A stretch of 43,355 nucleotides of DNA. Source: Parendozoicomonas sp. Alg238-R29. Lineage in GTDB: Bacteria > Pseudomonadota > Gammaproteobacteria > Pseudomonadales > Endozoicomonadaceae. The notes beneath the pieces were generated by a model that saw nothing but the letters and a program-made list of their open reading frames with translations, was not told the DNA's origin and ran no database searches. The translations under genes and the position numbers were made by a program. The stretch's first letter is position 1. Each line of letters starts with the position of its first letter. Below are positions 7,977 through 17,113 of this stretch, piece after piece. The stretch lies in assembly GCF_947331445.1 (NCBI RefSeq), contig NZ_CAMZOG010000035.1, positions 1 to 43,355 on the forward strand, given 5' to 3'.

Positions 7977-8621
7977 ATGTCCACTCCTGTGCTCCGCGGT
8001 CTGTATGGTGTGACCGACTCCAAACTCACGCCCGATGACAAAACCCTGTGTGAGCGGGCAACCGCCGCCATAGAAGGTGGCATGACCATTCTACAGTATC
8101 GGGATAAAAGCGAAGATCAGGAGCGTCGCGTACGTCAGGCTACTATGCTCCGGGAATTGTGTGACGAGGCTGGCGTTCTATTTCTTATTAATGATGACGT
8201 TGATCTGGCCGTGGCCAGCAAAGCCCATGGCGTGCATCTTGGCCAGAGTGACGAAGGCTTAATCAGCGCACGCCAGCGTTTGGGAAAGCAGGCCATCATA
8301 GGTATTACCTGTGAAAATTCCTTATCACTTGCTCGTACTGCCAATAATCAGGGTGCGGACTATATTGCCTTTGGCCGTTTCTTTCCTTCGCTGACAAAGC
8401 CTGATGCCAAACCCGCTCCTCTCTCTTTGCTCCATGAGGCACGTGCTGAATTCGACCTGCCTGTGGTAGCTATCGGTGGTATTACCAGAGATAATGCAGC
8501 CCAATTAGTGGAAGCCGGTGCCGATATGCTTGCCGTCGTTAATGATCTGTTCTCTCCAACAGAGCAAACGACGATAACTCGTCGTGCCCAAAGCTACACC
8601 AAACTTTTTAAAGACTGCTGA
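7977..8621 (+). CDS. thiE: thiamine-phosphate synthase ThiE
   Basis: Joins the thiazole phosphate and HMP-pyrophosphate to give thiamine phosphate in the cytoplasm. The 214 residues match the family. Motifs of the TIM barrel are visible: GLYGVTDSKL, GGMTILQYRDK (phosphate binding), FLINDDVDLAVASKAHGVHLGQ, YIAFGRFFPSLTK (the GPIFPT-type loop) and PVVAIGGIT. It lies 34 bases upstream of hemL, the same order seen in Pseudomonas and relatives, so co-transcription is likely. The ATG start has only a weak AGG-type ribosome site. Confidence 0.95.
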   Translation: MSTPVLRGLYGVTDSKLTPDDKTLCERATAAIEGGMTILQYRDKSEDQERRVRQATMLRELCDEAGVLFLINDDVDLAVASKAHGVHLGQSDEGLISARQRLGKQAIIGITCENSLSLARTANNQGADYIAFGRFFPSLTKPDAKPAPLSLLHEARAEFDLPVVAIGGITRDNAAQLVEAGADMLAVVNDLFSPTEQTTITRRAQSYTKLFKDC

Positions 8622-8655
8622 ATAGCAGCACTCTGAGATTAACAGGATCACAGAT

Positions 8656-9939
8656 ATGAGTCGTTCCGAAATTCTGTTTGAACAGGCCCGGCAACATATT
8701 CCGGGCGGAGTAAACTCCCCGGTTCGCGCTTTTAAAGGTGTTGGGGGAACCCCCGTCTTCTTCCGGGAAGCCACTGGTTCAAAAGTTATTGATGAAGACG
8801 GCAAAAATTACATCGATTACGTTGGCTCCTGGGGGCCAATGATTCTGGGACACAATCACCCAGACATTATTGCCGCAGTTCACAAGCAGGTTGATCTTGG
8901 CCTGAGCTTTGGTGCGCCAACCGCTATCGAGATTTCCATGGCAGACCGGGTTTGTGAAATCGTGCCCAACATGGAAATGGTGCGTATGGTGAACTCCGGC
9001 ACCGAAGCCACTATGTCTGCTATTCGTCTGGCTCGTGGCTACACTGGCCGTGACAAGATCATGAAGTTTGAAGGCTGCTACCACGGTCATTCCGACTCTC
9101 TATTGGTAAAAGCTGGTTCTGGCGCACTGACTCTGGGAATCCCTAACTCTCCGGGCGTTCCTGCAGATCTGGCCAGGCACACTATCACGGTAACCTACAA
9201 CAACTTAGACAGCGTGCGTGCCGCTTTTGAGGAATCCGGTTCCGAGATTGCCTGCATTATTGTTGAACCTGTGGCTGGCAATATGAACTGCGTTCCTCCT
9301 GTTCCCGATTTTCTGGAAGGTTTGCGCAACATCTGTGATGAGTACGGCTCTGTTCTTATCTTTGATGAAGTTATGACTGGTTTCCGTGTGGCACTGGGTG
9401 GTGCTCAGGAACAGTACAATGTTAACGCTGACCTGATCACTCTGGGTAAAGTTATCGGTGGCGGCATGCCTGTTGGTGCCTTTGGCGGTAAGCGGGAAAT
9501 CATGGAACAGATCGCACCTCTTGGCCCGGTTTATCAGGCCGGAACTCTATCCGGTAATCCTGTGGCTATGACCGCTGGCTTGACGGCCCTGAATCTGATT
9601 TCTGAACCCGGCTTCCATAAAGCCATAACTGAACGCCTGACACGCTTGCTGGATGGTTTGAAAGAACGCGCCAAAGCTGCAGGTATTTCTCTGCGTACCA
9701 ATCAGGTGGGCGCAATGTTCGGCTTGTTCTTTACCGAACAGAAAGAAGTCACCAACTTCAGTCAGGTTATGGCCTGTGACGGTGAGCGATTTAACCGTTT
9801 CTTCCACGCCATGCTGGAAGAAGGTGTATATCTGGCTCCTGCATCCTTTGAGGCTGGTTTCATCTCCAGCGCTCACAGTGAAGACGATATTCAGGCAACT
9901 TTGGACGCGGCTGAAAGAGCCTTCGCCCGGATCGCCTGA
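8656..9939 (+). CDS. hemL: glutamate-1-semialdehyde 2,1-aminomutase HemL
   Basis: PLP enzyme that converts glutamate-1-semialdehyde into 5-aminolevulinate, the C5 route to haem. 427 residues, full length. Seen in the sequence: [12 protein letters not shown] at the N-terminus, [58 protein letters not shown] (cofactor-binding Asp) and [17 protein letters not shown], where the lysine near 265 forms the Schiff base. AGGA lies before ATG 8656. The stop overlaps the ATG of the next gene in ATGA-type coupling (9939). Confidence 0.98.
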   Translation: MSRSEILFEQARQHIPGGVNSPVRAFKGVGGTPVFFREATGSKVIDEDGKNYIDYVGSWGPMILGHNHPDIIAAVHKQVDLGLSFGAPTAIEISMADRVCEIVPNMEMVRMVNSGTEATMSAIRLARGYTGRDKIMKFEGCYHGHSDSLLVKAGSGALTLGIPNSPGVPADLARHTITVTYNNLDSVRAAFEESGSEIACIIVEPVAGNMNCVPPVPDFLEGLRNICDEYGSVLIFDEVMTGFRVALGGAQEQYNVNADLITLGKVIGGGMPVGAFGGKREIMEQIAPLGPVYQAGTLSGNPVAMTAGLTALNLISEPGFHKAITERLTRLLDGLKERAKAAGISLRTNQVGAMFGLFFTEQKEVTNFSQVMACDGERFNRFFHAMLEEGVYLAPASFEAGFISSAHSEDDIQATLDAAERAFARIA

Positions 9940-10571
9940 TGCCGTATACCTGGACCTCACTGGCAATCTCAGACACCATACTGGCTTTCTCCAGCTTCTT
10001 TGGCGTCTTTCTTATGAGCCAGAGTTATCGACTGACATCCAACAGGATGCCAGTCACGGGGATGTTGCTTTCTTTCCTGTTAGTGGGGATCGGGGCTGCT
10101 TTGGGCACATTACGGTATGGTTTTTCCCCTGCCTGGGAACAGCCTTATCAAATGATGATGGCTGCCGCTAAGACTCTGGCACCACCATTAATGGCAGCGG
10201 CCATGGCCGTATTCTGCTGGAAGTTGCAGTGGAGTCGCCCGGCCTGGTGGCGATTGCTGATTGGTTTGATGGCAGGGTATGAGTTGTCTCGCCAGACAGG
10301 TTATGGAGAGCTGTTTCTCGATATTACCGCATTTTCGTCTCTGTTTATCACCACTGCAGCGGCTCTATCAATGACAAAACAGGAGCGAATATTCTCCTTG
10401 TTCATGATTGTCGCTGTTATCGCTTATGCGCTGGCAGCATTAGTGATAGGAACAGAAGGATCGCTGGCAGGTTATCTGCGACTGGATCTTTACCGATACC
10501 TGCTTGCCCTGGGTAACCTGTTTGCAGCCAGTGGCATTTTTATAATGTTGAAACAGATATTTAAAACCTGA
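9939..10571 (+). CDS. multi-pass membrane protein coupled to hemL
   Basis: 210 residues with about six or seven hydrophobic helices (near 8-26, 40-58, 78-98, 105-120, 124-145, 148-170 and 185-205), short basic loops and no signal peptide. I do not recognise a family. The start codon shares its A with the hemL stop, so translation is probably coupled, and a strong terminator follows, making it the last gene of a thiE-hemL-orf unit. A role linked to haem or membrane redox would be guesswork. The close coupling is the only functional hint. Confidence 0.7.
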   Translation: MPYTWTSLAISDTILAFSSFFGVFLMSQSYRLTSNRMPVTGMLLSFLLVGIGAALGTLRYGFSPAWEQPYQMMMAAAKTLAPPLMAAAMAVFCWKLQWSRPAWWRLLIGLMAGYELSRQTGYGELFLDITAFSSLFITTAAALSMTKQERIFSLFMIVAVIAYALAALVIGTEGSLAGYLRLDLYRYLLALGNLFAASGIFIMLKQIFKT

Positions 10572-10588
10572 TTGAGCAAACTTGTTTG

Positions 10589-10632
10589 AAAAGAGCCCCG
10601 CAAATGTATAAACGTCTTCGGGGCTCTTTTTT
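10589..10632. terminator. bidirectional rho-independent terminator
   Basis: Perfect 12-bp inverted repeat AAAAGAGCCCCG (10589-10600) and CGGGGCTCTTTT (10619-10630) with an 18-base loop and T-tracts on both strands. It lies 18 bases after the hemL-coupled membrane gene and 5 bases beyond the stop of the convergent CAP-domain gene, so it serves both. Confidence 0.9.
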
Positions 10633-10636
10633 CTAT

Positions 10637-11614
10637 CTATATTTTGGCAGCAGTATAAAAAGACCAACTCATAGAAAAAGGATAGTGATCAATCATTGCC
10701 GTGAGTCGAACCATGTAATGAGCATTGGTTTTCAATGGTTGCTTGGGAATCCAGGCAAAGTCATAGGCAGTAAATACACGATTAATGTCTGATGTTTTGT
10801 CCAGCCTTGGTAACAGAGTGACCTCACGCTCCTGATCATCCGTTAAAACAAAACGAGTTATCGTGATGGTTTTTCCACTCATTTTGGCCGGATTGAAATG
10901 TACAGATATAGGCTGCCCCGTTATGTTTTTCGACGTCGGTAGCGGTGCTGGGTGTTCGTTATTAAGAAAGACAGGAGGGACATTTCTCTGCCCCTGCCAG
11001 GGATAAATCACATAGTCAGCACTGCCAAGGGCTGCACCGTATCCAATATTGTAAAGTTCACTCTCATCAACAGTTATGTTTACATCACTGCACATACCTT
11101 CAAGGTTGCCGGTTATACCCTGTTCACAGAAATTGCGATATCCAGAATAACCCATCACATAACTGTAAAATGGTTTTATACCATTTGAGCTCACAGCTTT
11201 GGCGAACCCTGCTTCATCAAGATAAAAGCTCAGAAACCCAAGCCGGTGATAAATTGCGCTCATTAATTCCTGAACGGAATTCTCCCAGGAGCTCTGACCG
11301 GTCGACAGGTTCTCAATATATAGACGTGATGGATAACCAGAAAACGCCATACGGTCGCTGCACGTCTTTCCGGTAAACCCTGGATAACCCTCTTTCTCCT
11401 GATGCCCACGATCATTATTGAGAGCCATGTAATGGCTATGATTTTTCGCGGTTTCAGTCAGAAGAGGATGAGGTCTTAACGGCTGAAGACCAGCACGGGC
11501 TTTATTGATAAATTCCAGCGCAGCCTGAGAGCCATGATCAGCAGAAGATAAGGCCGGTAGAACCGCAAGAAGAATCAAAACAACAAAAGAACGTACTGCC
11601 CCCATAAACTCCAT
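10637..11614 (-). CDS. secreted CAP-domain (SCP/YkwD-like) protein
   Basis: About 326 residues with a signal peptide (GAVRSFVVLILLAVLPALSS). Residues about 30-150 show the bacterial CAP-domain pattern: ALEFINKARAG, LRPHPLLTETAKNHSHYMA (conserved His), GHQEKEGYPGFTGKTCSDRM, then IENLSTG and AIYHRLGFLSFYLDEAGFA (second conserved His region). The C-terminal 150 residues form an additional beta-rich region of unknown kind, typical of YkwD-like proteins with an extra Ig-like domain. CAP proteins are exported and of mostly unknown biochemical function in bacteria. ATG 11614 and ATG 11605 are both possible starts; the upstream TTG is less likely. It shares a bidirectional terminator with the membrane gene. 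Confidence 0.8.
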   Translation of the reverse strand: MEFMGAVRSFVVLILLAVLPALSSADHGSQAALEFINKARAGLQPLRPHPLLTETAKNHSHYMALNNDRGHQEKEGYPGFTGKTCSDRMAFSGYPSRLYIENLSTGQSSWENSVQELMSAIYHRLGFLSFYLDEAGFAKAVSSNGIKPFYSYVMGYSGYRNFCEQGITGNLEGMCSDVNITVDESELYNIGYGAALGSADYVIYPWQGQRNVPPVFLNNEHPAPLPTSKNITGQPISVHFNPAKMSGKTITITRFVLTDDQEREVTLLPRLDKTSDINRVFTAYDFAWIPKQPLKTNAHYMVRLTAMIDHYPFSMSWSFYTAAKI

Positions 11615-11697
11615 ACAATACAAGCAAGGATGAATCTGGGATCTTAGACCGGAGAGTTCACTAAAGTTCCGAAAATAACTTCAACACTTACAGTCGG

Positions 11698-12018
11698 TTA
11701 CTTGGCAGGACCAGGTGGCATTGGGAATGGAGTGACTTTCTCACCACTGACTGTAGAGATTTTCCCCTGCCCTTCCTTTTCGACTTCATCGATGCGAATA
11801 ATGGCATGCATAGGGATAAAACTACGCTTAACACCAGAAAATGCTGTTTTCAGTTTTTCTTCAGAAGGATCGACCAGCAGACTGCTACGCTCCCCAAACA
11901 GATACTCTTCCACCTCAATAAAACCGTACATATCGCTCTGATAGACGTTACGAACAAAAACTTCGTAGACTTCGCCCTGATTCTGGAAAATAACCTTAAA
12001 GGTTTTACTGGCTGCCAT
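11698..12018 (-). CDS. DUF1820 family protein
   Basis: 106 residues. The central block FKVIFQNQGEVYEVFVRNVY, then QSDMYGFIEVEEYLFGERS and KRSFIPMHAIIRIDEVEKEG, is the conserved core of DUF1820, a small cytoplasmic family widespread in Gammaproteobacteria with no known activity. The C-terminus is proline-rich (TPFPMPPGPAK), as in relatives. It follows the FGGY kinase gene on the same strand, but a terminator lies between them, so it is probably transcribed separately. Confidence 0.9.
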   Translation of the reverse strand: MAASKTFKVIFQNQGEVYEVFVRNVYQSDMYGFIEVEEYLFGERSSLLVDPSEEKLKTAFSGVKRSFIPMHAIIRIDEVEKEGQGKISTVSGEKVTPFPMPPGPAK

Positions 12019-12047
12019 GTCTGGTCAAAAAGCTCGTGAGGTTAGAA

Positions 12048-12084
12048 ATAAAAACGGGACGCATCATACCACCGAGCGCCCCGC
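12048..12084 (-). terminator. rho-independent terminator after the FGGY kinase gene
   Basis: On the minus strand GCGGGGCGC (12084-12076) pairs with GCGTCCCGT (12062-12054) through one G-U pair, followed by TTTTTA. It lies 24 bases beyond the kinase stop and closes the three-gene operon. Confidence 0.75.
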
Positions 12085-12107
12085 TTTATAGTGCCACAGA
12101 GCAAACA

Positions 12108-13691
12108 CTATTCGGGATAGCCGGTAATCTCCCGAATTTTCTGATAGAGGGGTTTTAGTTGTTTGTACATTTTCAGATAAACCTCAGAGTACAAACGATG
12201 GTAGATCTTCACGTTTTCCTGATTGGGCTCAAACACGCGTTCAGCCCTGGTCATAGAATCAATCGCCGAGGGGTAGTCACGATAATAACCAAGCCCTACA
12301 GCGGCATTGATGGCAGCACCCAACCCAGAGGTTTCATACGTGTGCGGACGAACAACCGGCAGATTGAAGATATCTGCAGTAAGCTGCAAAGCACCATCAC
12401 TTTGGGAACCACCACCAGACACCACCAACCGTCGAAGTTTCAAGCGTCCCTTTTTCTCCAGCTTCTCTTTGCCTTCCCGCAAGGCATAGGCCAAACCTTC
12501 AACAATAGCACGGTAAACATGAGCTCGGTGATGTACGTCACCAAACCCTATGATGCCCCCCTTGGCTTCTTGATTTTTCAACCCTGGTGACCAGTAAGGC
12601 TGAAGCATTAGTCCCATGGAGCCAGCCGGAGCTTCATCGATAAGATCTTCAAACAGTTCTTCCGGAAGAACACCACTGCGTTCCGCGACAGAGCACTCGT
12701 GATGACCAAACTGCTGCTTAAACCAACTCACCATCCAGTACCCCCGATACACCATAAACTCACTGTTCCAGGTATCAGGAATCGCGGCGGGCCAGGGAGG
12801 AACCAGCAACTGGGGTTCCCGAAATTTGTTGTGAACCACATTGATGGTCGCCGTGGTTCCGTAGCTTAGACAACCGGTATCTTTGTCATAACAACCGGAG
12901 CCGATAACTTCGCATGCTTTATCCGCTCCAGCAGCTATCAATGGCAAGCCTTCAGGAATCCCGGTTTTCTCAGCGGCTTCTGCGGTAATGCGACCAAGTA
13001 TTTCACCCGGCTTTATCAGTTCAGGAAGTTGTTCACGTTTAAGACAGGTAGCCTTCCAGCTCCAGTCCCAATCAGGTGCCCAATCCAGCTTGCGATAATT
13101 AAAAGGCAGATAACCAACCGAGCCACCGATTGAATCTTTGTATTCACCGGTCAGTTTCAGGGTATGCCATCCGGATAACAGCAGAAAATGTTTTGTTTTT
13201 TCCCAGATCTCTGGTTCATTTTGAGAAATCCAGCGGGAGTAGCATTTACTGCGGAAGTAATTCATCAACCCTTTCAAGCCAACAGCGGAAGCCAGAGGCC
13301 CCCACAAACCACCGATAGAGTCATCAGTATTCGCTCGACGCTGATCAAGCCAGACAATGGCGGGGCGCAATGCCTGACCTTTGTCGTCAACACAAACATA
13401 AGTGCCGCGTTGGCAAGTAAGGGTTACACCCTTGATACGACTTTTATCAATATCTGTTTTTTCCCATAACTGCTGACAGGCTTCACTCAGGGACTGCCAG
13501 TAGTAAACGGGTTCCTGCTCAGCCCAACCAGGCTGACGGGTAAAATAAGGGTCAAGCTCAATCTTGCTTTTGCTGACGACATTACCCTGCAAATCAAACA
13601 ACAGCGCCCGTACACTTTGGGTGCCGTTATCAATGGCAAGGATCAGGTCAGTGGATGCTTCAGTGTTGTTATTCTTTTTATCTTCCGCCAT
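12108..13691 (-). CDS. FGGY-family carbohydrate kinase (glycerol kinase-like)
   Basis: 527 residues, typical FGGY length. ATP-dependent sugar or polyol kinase fold: the N-terminal LILAIDNGTQSVRALLFD phosphate loop, GVTLTCQRGTYVCVDDKG with PAIVWLDQRRA, GLPLIAAGADKACEVIGSG, and the C-terminal nucleotide motif RRLVVSGGGSQSDGALQLTADIF with PHTYETSGLGAAINAAVGLG. Glycerol kinase is the closest recognised function, but it is not the compact 500-residue GlpK pattern, so another polyol or a glyceryl compound may be the substrate. It is the last gene of an operon with a GlpD-like dehydrogenase 24 bases upstream and an AgpS-like oxidase. AAGG precedes the ATG. Confidence 0.8.
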   Translation of the reverse strand: MAEDKKNNNTEASTDLILAIDNGTQSVRALLFDLQGNVVSKSKIELDPYFTRQPGWAEQEPVYYWQSLSEACQQLWEKTDIDKSRIKGVTLTCQRGTYVCVDDKGQALRPAIVWLDQRRANTDDSIGGLWGPLASAVGLKGLMNYFRSKCYSRWISQNEPEIWEKTKHFLLLSGWHTLKLTGEYKDSIGGSVGYLPFNYRKLDWAPDWDWSWKATCLKREQLPELIKPGEILGRITAEAAEKTGIPEGLPLIAAGADKACEVIGSGCYDKDTGCLSYGTTATINVVHNKFREPQLLVPPWPAAIPDTWNSEFMVYRGYWMVSWFKQQFGHHECSVAERSGVLPEELFEDLIDEAPAGSMGLMLQPYWSPGLKNQEAKGGIIGFGDVHHRAHVYRAIVEGLAYALREGKEKLEKKGRLKLRRLVVSGGGSQSDGALQLTADIFNLPVVRPHTYETSGLGAAINAAVGLGYYRDYPSAIDSMTRAERVFEPNQENVKIYHRLYSEVYLKMYKQLKPLYQKIREITGYPE

Positions 13692-13715
13692 AAATTCGAC
13701 CTTAATTAACCACTA

Positions 13716-15314
13716 TCAGGCTGTTTGGTACAGGCTGTATGATTTTTCCCAAAGGGCCTTATATCGTGATTTTTCACTCTGCCAATAGTGCTCAGACCAT
13801 CCGGCTTCTTCGGCCATAACCTTGCCGACACGATCAAGGTGCTCTCTGGCGCCTTCGGGTAATAAGTTACCAATCCGGGTTCGCCTCAGTAGCAAATCAT
13901 CCAGATGACGAACCTGTTCTTTAGCTGCAGCCCAGCGTAATTCGAGCCAAAGATAGTCTGTGAAACCAATGCGTGTGAATTCATGATCTTTTGCCAAGGC
14001 CAGAACATCTGGTAAGCGGGTTCCAAACCGACCGCGCAAACGTTTCTGCTGCCCAACTTCCAGAGTATTAAACCGGCAATCATTCACCACATCATCATAA
14101 TTGCGAAACAGCATGGCCTGTGATGCCGGAGCAGGTACAGTGATACCTGGAAGGTATTTTGAAGCTTTCTTTAAAGCATCCCGGGCGATTAACCGGAAGG
14201 TTGTCAGCTTGCCTCCACAGACAGAGACCAAGCCATTGTCATCCCAGATAGCGTGCTCCCGGTTCTCTTTGGAGGGATCGATGTTTTTACCGCTGCTAAT
14301 CACTGGGCGAACCCCAGACCAGGTTGAGGTCACATCTTTTCGCTGAATACCCGCACTGGGGAACTCGCTATTAGCCGCTTTCAGAAGATACACAACCTCT
14401 TGCTCGCTGATAGCCGGATCATCATCAAGAGAGGTACTGTGATCAAGATCGGTTGTACCAATCACTGTACTGCCTTCCCACGGGAAAACAAACACAGGGC
14501 GCCCATCATCCGGGTGCATAAAACAGCAAGCCTGCGCGACAGGCACACGCCAGCCAGGTAATACCAGATGACTCCCACGCAGGGGCCGAACAACAGGCTT
14601 TTGACCAACCTGCTCACGCAGGTTGTCGCTCCAAGCACCGGTTGCGCTGATAATAACTTTTGCTTTCAGGTCTGCACTGGTTTCCGACAAAGCATCTTCT
14701 ACCCGTACACCACAAACCTGTTGTCCATCTTTCAGCAGTTCAACAACCTTGCAGTAGTTAACCGCGACACCGCCATCAAGGCGTGCCTCATCAAGAGTTC
14801 TCAATACAAGGCGAGCGTCGTCAACAAAAGCATCACGAAATGTTGTTGCGCCCTTTAAACCCTCTTGCCGAAGACCAGGAATCAGCTTGTGATCGACAGC
14901 CGTTTGGTCAGAGAAACTGTGAGCTTTCTTACCTGCCAGAAAGTCATAAACAGTCAACAGGGTGCCAAACGCTAATGGACCAGGAAACTTGCCCTTGTAG
15001 TGAGGCATGGTAAAGCCACCAAGATTTACCAGACCGGGAGCTTCTTTCATCAAACGCTCCCTTTCCTGAACAGATTCTTTAGTTACCCGAATCTGCCCCT
15101 GGGCGATATAACGCAGCCCACCATGTACCATCTTGGAGGAGCGGCTTGAGGTGCCCCAGGCATAATCCCGCTGCTCAACTAAAAGAACTTTTAAGCCACA
15201 ACGTGCAGCTTCACGAAGAATCCCAGCTCCGGTAATACCGCCACCAACAACAATAAGATCCCAGTTGTGCTCCTGCAGGTCACCAATACAGCTGGCTTCA
15301 GCAGGGTTAGTCAT
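13716..15314 (-). CDS. FAD-dependent glycerol-3-phosphate dehydrogenase/oxidase (GlpD-like)
   Basis: 532 residues from ATG 15314. Oxidises glycerol-3-phosphate to dihydroxyacetone phosphate at the membrane surface, passing electrons to quinone in the classical family. The FAD-binding start WDLIVVGGGITGAGILREA is followed by VEQRDYAWGTSSRSSKMVHGGLRYI, the GlpD signature. Later come GAWSDNLRE, HPDDGRPVFVFPWEG with TDLD, and WSGVRPVI. The open frame extends to 15374, but ATG 15314 has GAGGAGAAG five bases upstream and overlaps the AgpS stop by 8 bases, which decides the start. Being second in an AgpS-GlpD-kinase set, it is probably a specialised paralogue rather than the housekeeping glpD. Confidence 0.88.
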   Translation of the reverse strand: MTNPAEASCIGDLQEHNWDLIVVGGGITGAGILREAARCGLKVLLVEQRDYAWGTSSRSSKMVHGGLRYIAQGQIRVTKESVQERERLMKEAPGLVNLGGFTMPHYKGKFPGPLAFGTLLTVYDFLAGKKAHSFSDQTAVDHKLIPGLRQEGLKGATTFRDAFVDDARLVLRTLDEARLDGGVAVNYCKVVELLKDGQQVCGVRVEDALSETSADLKAKVIISATGAWSDNLREQVGQKPVVRPLRGSHLVLPGWRVPVAQACCFMHPDDGRPVFVFPWEGSTVIGTTDLDHSTSLDDDPAISEQEVVYLLKAANSEFPSAGIQRKDVTSTWSGVRPVISSGKNIDPSKENREHAIWDDNGLVSVCGGKLTTFRLIARDALKKASKYLPGITVPAPASQAMLFRNYDDVVNDCRFNTLEVGQQKRLRGRFGTRLPDVLALAKDHEFTRIGFTDYLWLELRWAAAKEQVRHLDDLLLRRTRIGNLLPEGAREHLDRVGKVMAEEAGWSEHYWQSEKSRYKALWEKSYSLYQTA

Positions 15315-16926
15315 TACTCTTCTCCTCAAGCAGAACGCCGGGAACCAGACGCTGCTGTGGATCAAAGTGATCACTCAACTTGTACAGAGCAGCCATGCCC
15401 AATGGGCCTTTTTCCGCTTTCAGATAAGGAGCATGATCACGACCCACACCATGCTGGTGACTGATAGTTCCACCGTGCTCAACAATAGCCTCAGAGCCGG
15501 CACGCTTTAGTTTCTGCCAGCGAGCCAGTGTTTCTTCATAGGTTTTACCGAAGCGGAAGAGGTAAGTGGTGTAAATACTGGAACCCTGTGTATACACATG
15601 GGAAAGGTGTGTGAATGTATGAACAACCTCGCCTTCACCCTCTAAAGCTGTGCGCAAAGCACCTTCAATAGAATCAATGGTGGCGTTGGTTTTGTTCCAG
15701 TTCACACTGGTTTCCAGAGTGTCTACTGCATAGCCGTGCTGCCAGAGGTTCTCACGCAGATAGGGATAGCGGAATCGACCTTTCTCCCACAGTTTGCCAA
15801 CACGAGGAGCCAGACCGGTCATGCCGACACCATTATAGTGGCGGATCATTTTATGAGTCTGCTTTTTCGCTGCCCGCACTTGAGCGCAAGTGCCGGTAAT
15901 ACCAAAGGTCACCATGCATTTGCCTTCATCCACACCACGTAAGCGAAGATAACGCTCAAGCCAGGCTACCAGATCATCATGGCCAGCCAGCTTTAACTGA
16001 CTCCAGGTTTCAACCGCATTAGAGGCTCGCAGCATGGAAAGTTGAAGTTTTTTCTGGGTAGCTTCCCGGCAGAAAGAGTAAGCACTGGCCCAGTCCGGGA
16101 AGTAAACAACCAGGAACTCTTCCTTCTCAGGCAAACGGGTAACCCGTACTTTAACCTCAGAAATAATACCGAAACGCCCTTCTGAGCCCATAATCATCTC
16201 ACGGATGTCAGGACCTGCAGACGACGCTGGAATTGTAGGAATATGCATGGTGCCATCAAATGTTTCCAGACGACCACCGGCAAACATTTGCTCAATGCGG
16301 CCATAACGCAGAGATTGCTGGCCACTGGAGCGGCTGGCTACCCAGCCACCAATGGTGGAAAGTTCATAAGACTGGGGAAAATGCCCAAGAACGTAGCCTT
16401 TGCTGGCCAGCTGGGCTTCAACCATTGGACCTGGGGTGCCTGGGCCAAACGTTGCGATCTGGCTTTCTTCGTTCAAATCCAACAGCCGAGTCATTCGCTC
16501 AAGGCTGACAGTCAGAACAGCCCGCTCCTGCTTCTGCGGATTAATATGCCCCACCACACTGGTGCCACCGCCGTAAGGAATAACGGTAAAGTCTTCGGCG
16601 CGAGCCAGATCCATTAATTCCCGAATCTGTTCTGGAGTTTCCGGGAAGGCTACGCCATCAGGAAAACTGCCAAAATCTCCACTCTTCATGGCAATCCAGT
16701 CGGGCAAAGACTGACCGCGGGAGTGACGCACGCGCACTTCTGTATCTTTATCAATAAGAGGGTGATCAGGCAGACGGGAAACAGGCACCTGACTGCAAAC
16801 ATCTTCCAATGTCGCTTCTGGAAGGGGGGAGCTGTCGCCTAATGTTTCTTTGACGAAGTCCAGGGCTGTTCCCGTAAGTGGTGGTTTCTCTGTACCGTCG
16901 TGACCCCAGCTGTTCCAGTAGCGCAT
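15307..16926 (-). CDS. FAD-binding oxidoreductase, alkylglycerone-phosphate synthase (AgpS)-like
   Basis: 539 residues from ATG 16926, preceded by GGGAG; an ATG 15 bases upstream lacks such a site. VAO/PCMH-type flavoprotein with the FAD motifs TVIPYGGGTSVVGH and STIGGWVASRSSGQQSLRYGRIE, then GSEGRFGIISEVKVRV, and a C-terminal HGGTISHQHGVG histidine block that in AgpS is part of the active site. Eukaryotic AgpS forms the ether bond of plasmalogens from acyl-DHAP. Bacterial homologues sit beside GlpD-like genes and their reaction is not settled; oxidation or cleavage of a glycerol ether or ester is a reasonable inference. First gene of the operon. Confidence 0.85.
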   Translation of the reverse strand: MRYWNSWGHDGTEKPPLTGTALDFVKETLGDSSPLPEATLEDVCSQVPVSRLPDHPLIDKDTEVRVRHSRGQSLPDWIAMKSGDFGSFPDGVAFPETPEQIRELMDLARAEDFTVIPYGGGTSVVGHINPQKQERAVLTVSLERMTRLLDLNEESQIATFGPGTPGPMVEAQLASKGYVLGHFPQSYELSTIGGWVASRSSGQQSLRYGRIEQMFAGGRLETFDGTMHIPTIPASSAGPDIREMIMGSEGRFGIISEVKVRVTRLPEKEEFLVVYFPDWASAYSFCREATQKKLQLSMLRASNAVETWSQLKLAGHDDLVAWLERYLRLRGVDEGKCMVTFGITGTCAQVRAAKKQTHKMIRHYNGVGMTGLAPRVGKLWEKGRFRYPYLRENLWQHGYAVDTLETSVNWNKTNATIDSIEGALRTALEGEGEVVHTFTHLSHVYTQGSSIYTTYLFRFGKTYEETLARWQKLKRAGSEAIVEHGGTISHQHGVGRDHAPYLKAEKGPLGMAALYKLSDHFDPQQRLVPGVLLEEKSND

Positions 16927-17113
16927 GCTTGACTCCCGCATATTTATGACCCGGCTGAAAGCGAAACCTGCATTTCAGGTTCATACACCGGACTATTGTT
17001 TTTATTGACCTTTGCATTCTAGCGGAGACAATTCAGCTGTCACTGACAGGCTACAGATAGTGTCCGTCATTTCCGGCCATACACGAGAGGCGTAGTTTAC
17101 AAATCAATAAAAA

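Noticed and set aside
7744-8013. 89-codon plus-strand frame between the kinase-like gene and thiE
   Set aside because: It overlaps the signal-peptide region of the kinase-like gene and the start of thiE in another frame, with no motif.
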